Positions 57,148 to 64,000 of a stretch of 64,000 nucleotides of DNA are shown here, one piece after another. Position 1 is the first letter of the stretch. Each line of letters starts with the position of its first letter. The DNA comes from Rhizomys pruinosus (lineage: Eukaryota; Chordata; Mammalia; Rodentia; Spalacidae), in assembly GCA_009823505.1 (NCBI GenBank), contig VZQC01005595.1, positions 1,075,538 to 1,139,537 on the forward strand, written 5' to 3'. A program made the position numbers and the translations under genes. The notes under the pieces were generated by a model. The model had not been told where the DNA came from and made no database searches. It saw only the letters and a program-made list of their open reading frames with translations.

Positions 57148-58042
57148 TTTTTAATTTTCATTTTTTATTGATGCTTTGTGTATTTCATACATCATTTTCC
57201 AATTCAGATCAGGCATATTTCCCTTTCCCTTCCCCTCACCCCACCCCACCTCATCCCAGATCATGCATTCTGCCATAAATATCCTGCATCTTTCACTCAG
57301 TTTTTTTTCATTTTTTTAATTTTATTTATTTTTGTATGTGTATGAATGTACTGTCTGCATTCAGGTCTCTGATAATTTATGAGTACAAGCATCCTTCATG
57401 TAAAACCAATTTGCAAGCAGTTGTGCCCAAACCCACACAGCCCATGGGTTCCACCATCCAGCAAGGGGGGCTTGTATGTTCAATCAAGTTGATCAAATGA
57501 GTGTCCAGAATATATTGCTGAAGTTTCACTGTTCATCCCAATCGTAGCCCTTACATTCTACCATGCCCCAAAACAGCATGGATGAATTTGATGAAATCTG
57601 TGCCTTGATTCCACCCTATAGGTATCTATAATACAACTGCCTTCTGGAGACTCATGGGTCAAAAAACAAAAACCTAAAAAATAAGGGGGGGATACAGATA
57701 GATATGAAACCTTTTTGTCAAAAACCTTGCAATTCAAATCTTAAAACTAACTATGGGAAAAGATTTGTATGTTCCAACAGGTCAAAATGTCACCAACTTA
57801 ACGGCTGAGAAAGAAAAGATACAGTTTGCATTGAGTAGGATGTACCAGAAAGTGCCAACAGAAAGGTTGGCCCGTCTGAACATTGAAAGGAAGAAAAGCC
57901 TCAGACTGCTACAAGCATCAAACCCCTCTGTGGACCCTACTTGTAACAACTATTTATTATGAGTCCTAACGAAACTTACCTTCTAGTTGCTGCAAAGGTT
58001 TTAATACGAGTTAATTTTCTATAAAACTTCCTTACCCAGAAG
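57148..58042 (-). mobile_element. Chimeric ERV-like/L1-tail retrocopy with 5' inversion (copies D and E)
   Basis: Read on the minus strand the 3' part is ERV-like sequence (57,369-57,570, matching 3,641-3,835) followed by L1 3'-tail (57,157-57,305) and a T-rich end at 57,148. The 5' part (57,571-58,042) is ERV-like sequence matching 2,211-2,680 in the opposite orientation, with about 0.95 kb lost at the join. Flanks AATTCATTTC (57,138-57,147) and AATGCATTTC (58,043-58,052) match at 9 of 10 positions. This is the structure left by twin-primed L1-type integration. A frame at 57,753-57,962 is a by-product. Confidence 0.75.
57311..57368 (-). mobile_element. B2 3'-end fragment nested in the chimeric repeat
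   Basis: TGTATGAATGTACTGTCTGCAT preceded by AATTTTATTTATTTTTG is the extreme B2 3' end. It is heavily 5'-truncated. Confidence 0.85.
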
Positions 58043-58052
58043 AATGCATTTC

Positions 58053-58269
58053 AAAATATTTTTATTTAAGCTTTAACACATGATTGAATGAATGATATTC
58101 TTATAAACCCGGCCTAGCCATATTATACTAATGGAAATGGGAAAATGCTGGATTAGTCTTTCTCATTACACAAGTCTCAATCCACTTTCTGAACATTAAT
58201 ATCTTTCTTCCCATGTACCATAGCATGGATGGCAGCTGTCAGTGTGCACAAGGGATATCATGGGAAAAA

Positions 58270-58305
<36 letters not shown>

Positions 58306-58826
58306 CTCCTATTCCTCCTAGACAAGGAAATATAACAAAAGATAATGCATACAATTTTTTTAATTTTAAATTTTATGTGACATGAGAGTCCTCAACAGGA
58401 AATTAACCACTAGCAAACAGAGAAACCTACAGGTTTCATGCTTTGGTTGATGAAGAGTAGACAAATGTGGGGAAGTTTGACTGGACAAAGAGAGTCTCTA
58501 ATGGTAATAGATGGGGAAACATGACAAAGTACATTTGCTCAGATGCTTCTCTGCATCACTTTATCTTCTGAGGTAAAGTGTTCTCCTTCCTGGGTATTGA
58601 GAAGAGACTTCCTGGGTCTTAACACCTAATTCAGGGGACAAGGAGAGAAATAGTCAAAGAGGACCTTTCCAGATTTCACGTCTTCAGTGCAAAAGTTCAA
58701 GGAAAGATGACAGTGACCTATGAGTTCCTGTTTAATCAACTGTCAAGGTGCCATGTTTTGAGTTAACATATCCTTATGATAAACATCATCAGCAGTGAGA
58801 GGTAGTTTCAGAAACTCTTATAAAAA
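58053..58826. other. No gene; unassigned, with an (AAAT)n run
   Basis: The (AAAT)n microsatellite lies at 58,268-58,304. The remainder has no recognised repeat or coding frame. Confidence 0.5.
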
Positions 58827-58982
58827 CAGAGGGGAGGCCAGGCGTGGTGGCACACACCTTTAATCCTAGCACTTGGGAGGCAGAGGCAGGTGGATCTTTG
58901 TGAGTTAAAGGCCAGTCTGGTCTACAGAGTGAGTTCCAGGCCAGCTGGGTCTACAGGGAGACCCTGTCTCAAAAAGACAAAA
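58827..58982 (+). mobile_element. B1 SINE, well preserved
   Basis: GGCCAGGCGTGGTGGCACAC, AGCACTTGGGAGGCAGAGGC and GGGAGACCCTGTCTCAAAAAG with a short A-rich tail. CAGAGGGGAG and CAGAGAGGAG at the flanks are a probable target duplication. Confidence 0.96.
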
Positions 58983-59974
58983 ATATAAATAAATCAGAGA
59001 GGAGATTTTTAAAATGTGTTTTTTTACTCTGAAGTTTCAATGATAATTTTTGTCCTTGAAATAACTGATAAGAGAAAGATTAACAGTAAGAAAAATCACA
59101 GGCAAATGTGTTAAAATAACAGAAACATAAGCCCCAAACACAAAGTATAAAACTCAAAGGAAAGGCTGGATGGTACAAGCTTAAACTGCATTTTGTCCTA
59201 CAAAAGAATAGAAGCTTGATACTACATAGGATGTTTAGATGACAATGGAAGTGTTCAATGAAAATAACAAATAAAATTACCCTTGTAGAAGATAAAGTCT
59301 CCTGGGCAAAAGACATCATAGAACTACCTGTGTTAATTTCTGTCTGTACCAGGTGTCACACCTACAATCATTTGCTCCTGCCAACAGATCTTTACAAAGC
59401 AGACAGAGGGATATTGGATAGAAACACCTATGCCTGCATCTGCTGGTTACTAGATGGCGTTTTGTTTTACAAAAGGACAGCTTTGAAACTCTTCCATGTG
59501 TCTGCAGCACTTTTGAAGAACCATCTGGAAATACACTGAAGAAGGATATTTTAGAATGGCCTATTTTGATCATCATAAAAAAATTAGAGGTCCTTAGGGA
59601 CATTATGACAAAAATAGAAAGAAGTGATCATTTTTAATGTGCAGTTATTCTCTACAGTTTGCATATAATTATAATAAAAATAATAATGATTTCTTTTACT
59701 GGGAATCAATCTCCCTAACCTCACCCCTTTCTTTTTTTTTTTTTTTTTCTAAATGGACCATTGGTGTATATGGGTAATTCTATGATTTTTTTTTAAGTTG
59801 GTATTTTACTAAATTTTATAAGAGGATAAACATAACAAAATAAAGCAGTAATGGAGAACAATGCAGCAAAGGAATGCATCTCAAGAGCTTCATAGCCCAT
59901 TGCCTTGGAAGGAAGGGAAAATATAAAATTGAACTTTAGGAATGTTCTCTGTTCTGATGTCCATTCTTTGCAAA
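58983..59974. other. No recognised gene; unassigned
   Basis: A 93-codon plus-strand frame at 59,258-59,539 overlaps a 95-codon minus-strand frame. Neither shows a domain, signal peptide or codon pattern I can support, so I do not call a gene. Confidence 0.45.
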
Positions 59975-60535
59975 TGTTTTTTATTGATTTTTTGTGAATT
60001 TAATACAATATATTTAGATTATATTAAGAACCTCTTCCCTCTCTGCACTTCCCCTTATAGTCCCCATGCCAGATTTCATGTGTTCTTGTCATATATCTTA
60101 AGGTATATAAAACCAGAATTGACGTGGCCAATAATCCCTCAGCTAAAATTGGGGGCTTCTTCCCCACTTCCCCACTTTTGTGCTGGGGTTTTTATCTGGC
60201 TTGGTCTTGCTGTTATCTTTGCTGTAATTTATATGACTAACTTCCCATCCTTCTGGAACACTTGTTTCCTTGTGGTCCTGACCCCCTTTGCCTTTGGCTC
60301 TTACAAGGTTTCTACCCCCTCTTACACACTGGTCTATGAGTCTTGGGAGGCAGAAGATTGATACAGGTTTCCTACTGATGGATAAGCCATCTGCAGTCTC
60401 TTATTCTCTGCACTTTGGTCAGTTGTGGCTTTCAGGGTTATTCACCATATGTTGCATGAAGGAGCTACTTTGGGGAGAGTTAGGAGATGCAATTTTGGTA
60501 AAGCACTTAAATGTAAACTTCTTGTGATTATAAAA
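59975..60535 (-). mobile_element. Rodent L1 (Lx-like) 3' UTR, antisense
   Basis: GGGTTTTTATCTGGCTTGG, CCCTCAGCTAAAATTGGGGGC, GGAACACTTGTTTCCTTGTGG, TTTGGCTCTTACAAGG and CAGTCTCTTATTCTCTGCAC are the classic antisense order. The 139-codon frame at 59,942-60,361 lies within it and is fortuitous. Confidence 0.8.
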
Positions 60536-60564
60536 AATTCACATTAAATTTGGAGGATATCTTT

Positions 60565-60735
60565 TTTTTTTTTTTTTTTTTTTTTTTTTGGTCTTTTTGA
60601 GAAGGGGGTCTCCCTTAGTCCCAGCTGGACTGGAGTTTGCTTTGTAGACCAGGCTGGCCTTGAACTCACAGAGACCCACCTTCTTCTGCCTCTTGAGTGC
60701 TGGGATTAAAGGCATGTGTCACCATGCTCGACTTT
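60565..60735 (-). mobile_element. B1 SINE with target-site duplication
   Basis: Poly(T), TTTTTGAGAAGGGGGTCTCCC, AGACCAGGCTGGCCTTGAAC and GAGTGCTGGGATTAAAGGC. Flanked by GAGGATATCTTT (60,553 and 60,736). Confidence 0.96.
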
Positions 60736-60747
60736 GAGGATATCTTT

Positions 60748-62024
60748 AAACTTATTTTATTCAAGATTAATGACAGAAGTAGACATTTTAAACATCCATT
60801 CTTACATTCAGTGATGATAACAAGTTCACTGTACTGATTGGATCTTTGACAAGTGGCATGGTCAGGTACAATTAAATTAGATTTGAAAAACACAGAACAA
60901 GAAACAGTACTCACAGCTTAACACAGATATATTTGAGATCCATAGAACATGTTAGATCATTAGCCGATTTATTTAATAGATTATTTAAGACTGTTAAATC
61001 AATCTTAATGTTTTCTTAGTGCTAAGAATGAAAGATTCAACAGGCTAAATGAAATGTTTGAAGTAAAATTCTATTACGATATCAGACAAATGGGGATAGA
61101 TCTGCAAAGAGGATTCTGCTCCTCTTAGCATTACAATGCATTGTCCTCTTGAAAGGCTAACGTGCCCCAGTGTTATATTGGCTTTGTTTCTTTTCTGGAT
61201 TCTATCAGTTAGAGCTGAAGCTTTAATGGGAATACACCAAAGTCATAATTCGCAACTTTGCTTTCTCAGGAGATTGTCAAGGTGTGAAGTATAGACTTGA
61301 AAAATATGTGTCCTGTAATCATCAAAAAAGTTAGTTTTGGTTGCTGAAACTAAGTCTTTTATGCCCCACACATTACAGCAAGCAGTTTTGGTGTCTTTTA
61401 GATCTGTTAAGACTAATAATAACTCTTCTTGTTAAATGGTACTGGTCCCCAAAATCTTAAAGTAATGATACACAGAAGTCATTTATAATAACAACAGTCT
61501 TTTAGTTTTCTTTTCAGCTTTAGCAGGAAATAAGTAAGCTTAGATGTTGTGTATATCCAAAAAGCTATAGACTCACCCTGGCAGAATCAGGTAATAAAAT
61601 CATCATCATATTCTTAAGAAAAAGTTTAAGAAGTCAGAGAATAACACTCTATTGTGATATGATACTTCCCCTTGACAGAGAAGCTTTCATCTCTAAATCT
61701 TTCAAAGCACTTAGCACATCCTATCCCAAGAATTTCTCATTGCTGTGGTTGGCAAATCAAAGACTGCATGACATTTAATTCTCTCAAAACAGTATTAGAA
61801 ACATTTTTATGTGTGTATGTATGTGTGTGTGTTTGTGTGTGCATGTGTGTGTGTGATTCATTACTAGAGAAGAAAGTGAAAAGGAAACAAGTTAGAAAAA
61901 ATGCTGTCTTCAGATATATTTCTTTAACTTCTGGTTTATAAGGAAGATTTCAGGATTGGCCATCTGAATTCACAGCTGAGTTTTTTTTGTTTGTCAGTAG
62001 TAGGAAAGCCTTGGCTATGTAATT
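60748..62024. other. No gene; unassigned, with a (GT)n run at 61,807-61,855
   Basis: The GT/GC-interrupted microsatellite generates an apparent cysteine/valine-repeat frame. 60,990-61,420 is repeat-poor and of balanced composition, otherwise featureless. Confidence 0.5.
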
Positions 62025-63460
62025 TTTAATTTAATTTTTATATGTTTCATACATAACTTCTCAGTTACTCTTAATCATCATTATACCTGCTTCTCCCTTG
62101 GCACCCTCCCTAGCCCCTGCTCCTGAGTTCACACCATCTGTCATTTGTATTAAAATCCATTGCACCAAATTACTCTCCCTGGTTACTCCCTGGTTCCTCC
62201 TCAGTGCCAGCTTATCCCTTGAGCTCTAGTTAGCCTGTCTGGAGTCTCTTTTCTCTTTTTTATAATTTTTTAAAATTGTATTTATTTTTGTTTGTGTATG
62301 AATGTACTGTCTGCATGTAGGTCTGTGCAACAGTGTCATGCAATGCCACGGAGGTCAGAAGAGGGTCTCAGATTCCCCTCGAACTGGAGTTCTCCTCGAA
62401 TTGGAGTTACAGATGGCTCTTAGCTGCCATGTGGGTGCTGGGGATTGAACTGGGTTCCTCTGTAAGAGCATTCGGTGCTCTTAACCACTACACTATCTCT
62501 CCAGCCCCCATGTAGTCTCTTTTCTAAATAAGACCAGGTCTTCTTCACCTGACTGCCATCTGCTGCAAGTATTTCCTCAACCAAAGTTGGGCTCTGCTAC
62601 CAATCTCAGCAGTCCTCTGCTACCAATTTCAGCAGTCCTGTGCTAGGTTTTTGTCCAGCTGAGCTTGCATGGATCTTGTGCATGCTGATACTAATCCTGT
62701 AGGTTCATATGAATCAGGTCCCAGCAGCCTGTTGGATTCATTTCCGTTTGGTCTTGCATTACTCCCCTGGTTCTTAAAATCTTTCCACCCTCTCTTCTGC
62801 AATGTCCCCTGAGCCCTGGGTGGGTGAAGCTGAGTATAAGCAGCCTGTCCATGGAAACACACTCTATAGACTGCTAATCATGGTTTGGCCTTCCACGCCC
62901 TTTTTGTTTCTTGATCTCCTTTTGCATGGAGGAATTTCGTTAAGGAGAGTTAAGAGGTATTTAATGCCCTCTTGTGTTCTTGTTCTATGATGCTTGGGTT
63001 TTATGTGTAGAACAACATTGAAGGTGTGCTGTTTAGGCACTTGTGTGCATCTGGCTATGTTAACAAAATACCACACATGAGTTTCCTCCTACTGAGTGGG
63101 CTTCAGGTCCAATTGGCTAACCAAGATAGAAGTGCCTGCTGCAGTTGCACAAATGTCATATGCTGTGCTGGTCATTGACATGGACATTTGGCCTTGAGGC
63201 TGATGTTGGACCATCTATTAATGTCCTCGCTTAGAGGCTTGCATAGTTCTCTACATCTGTGAGAGCTAGCCTTCAAGGGTAGTGACTTCCAGGTCAGACC
63301 TAGCTCCATTGCTCAAGATCCAGACTCCAAAATATGTCCTTTCTTCAGCAATAGGGTTTTACCTTCAGGTTCTGGGAAAAAAATTAAGGGCTGTGGAAAT
63401 TGCACATGTAATTTTGGGAGTCTCTTGGACTATCCTGGGAATGACTAAAAAGAACTTTTC
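62025..63460 (-). mobile_element. Rodent L1 (Lx-like) 3' UTR, antisense, long
   Basis: TTATATGTTTCATACATAAC, TTCCTCAACCAAAGTTGGGC, GTGCTAGGTTTTTGTCCAGC, ATGGATCTTGTGCATGCTG and CTTTCCACCCTCTCTTCTGC to TGAGCCCTGGGTGGG follow the order at 46.0-46.4 kb. A 28-bp block (GCTACCAATCTCAGCAGTCC) is tandemly duplicated at about 62,597-62,640. A B2 interrupts it. Confidence 0.75.
62255..62510 (-). mobile_element. B2 SINE with target-site duplication
   Basis: Two minisatellite units (CTCGAACTGGAGTTCTC, CTCGAATTGGAGTT). B box decayed (GATTGAACTGGG). Flanked by TGGAGTCTCTTTTCT and TGTAGTCTCTTTTCT (62,240; 62,511). Confidence 0.96.
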
Positions 63461-63465
63461 TCAGG

Positions 63466-64000
63466 TGTGGTGGTTTGAATGAGTGTCCCCATAGGCTTTA
63501 AGTTTTCAGACATTTGTCTCCAGTTGGTGGCACTGTTCTTGGAGGTCTTAGAAGGTGTGGCCATGCTAGAGGAAGTACGTTATTAGGGGCAGGCTTAGTG
63601 AGTTTAACTAGTCTTGCGGTCTCCAATTGTGCGCTCTCTCTGCTTCCTGTGCTCATTGCGAGATGTGACCCTTGGCTTGCTGCTCCAGCTCCAGCCACCA
63701 TGCCTCCCACCACAATGGACTCTAATTCCCTGGAACCATCTATCATAAGCTCAAATAAACTCAACCTTTTATAAGTTCCTTCAGTCATGGTGTTTTATCA
63801 CAGCAACAGAAAAGTGACTAATACAGTTATTTGGTACCAGAGAGTGGGCTGTTGGCTGTGAAGACTCTGACCATGTGGATGTTTGGAGAAATGTGGAAGA
63901 CTTTGGAACTTTGGGCTAGAAAAGCTGTTGACTACTGTAAGCAGAGCTTAACAGGCCATTCTAGTAGAAGTCTGGAAGAAAGCATGGCTGCAAAAAATGT
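63466..64000 (+). mobile_element. ERVL-MaLR element: LTR and start of internal region (continues beyond window)
   Basis: The LTR at 63,466-63,825 starts TGTGGTGGTTTGAATGAG and ends GTGACTAATACA, with an AATAAA-like CAAATAAACTC at about 63,750. The internal region starts at 63,826 with TTGGTACCAGAGAGTGGGC (tRNA-Leu-like primer site of ERVL-type elements) and AATGTGGAAGACTTTGG, and is cut by the window end. It is the same family, opposite strand, as the LTRs at 22.7 and 28.6 kb. Unlike them it retains internal sequence. Confidence 0.93.

Noticed and set aside
59258..59539. 93-codon frame as a possible small gene or exon
   Set aside because: Overlapped by an equal-length antisense frame, no domain, no supportable splice context; left as unassigned DNA.
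59942..60361. 139-codon plus-strand frame with hydrophobic segments
   Set aside because: Lies wholly within an antisense L1 3' UTR shared in order with other copies; not a gene.

Overview
This is a mammalian nuclear window, almost certainly from a mouse-like (muroid) rodent. It contains B1 and B2 SINEs, B3-like SINEs, ERVL-MaLR (ORR1/MT-type) LTRs and rodent L1 elements. The L1 and B2 sequences differ from the laboratory-mouse consensus as I know it, so I do not name a species. I recognise no cellular protein-coding exon, tRNA, rRNA or other structural RNA gene. The only convincing coding sequence is decayed L1 ORF1/ORF2. The region reads as intergenic or intronic DNA, at least two thirds of it recognisable repeat.

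Layout: 1-1.84 kb holds two L1 3' ends. 1.84-3.85 kb is an LTR-less fragment of an endogenous-retrovirus-like internal region. 3.9-4.3 kb is simple repeats. 5.2-25.4 kb is a nested stack of elements. An old L1 (5.2-10.23 kb, apparently resuming at 21.86-25.45 kb) was split by an antisense L1 3' end, by SINEs, by a second near-full-length L1 (10.23-15.74 kb) and by an LTR provirus with both LTRs and a tRNA-Lys-like primer site (15.74-21.86 kb, minus strand). Two related class-II-like solo LTRs (10.27-10.86 and 23.61-24.23 kb) and a MaLR LTR (22.75-23.10 kb) sit in the same stack.

25.5-39 kb is sparser: a 5'-inverted L1, a MaLR LTR, more provirus-related internal sequence (29.06-31.77 kb), antisense L1 pieces, B1s, and a largely repeat-free stretch at 36.4-38.9 kb. 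39-64 kb is again dense in antisense L1 3' UTRs, B2/B1 copies with clear target-site duplications, MaLR LTRs and microsatellites. The window ends inside a MaLR element whose LTR starts at 63,466.

The most interesting points are structural. (1) A chimeric repeat joins the 3' part of the provirus-like internal sequence to an L1 3' tail and poly(A). It occurs twice, and the 57 kb copy carries the 5' inversion expected of L1-style twin priming. (2) A 192-bp segment of an old MaLR LTR is present as a 191/192-identical inverted copy about 0.7 kb away, inserted into an L1. (3) There is a perfect 36-bp-arm palindrome inside L1 ORF1 at 7.4 kb. (4) Hendecad (11-residue) repeats lie in an L1 ORF1 coiled coil. 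(5) B2 copies carry one to three units of an internal minisatellite. All alignments were made by eye.
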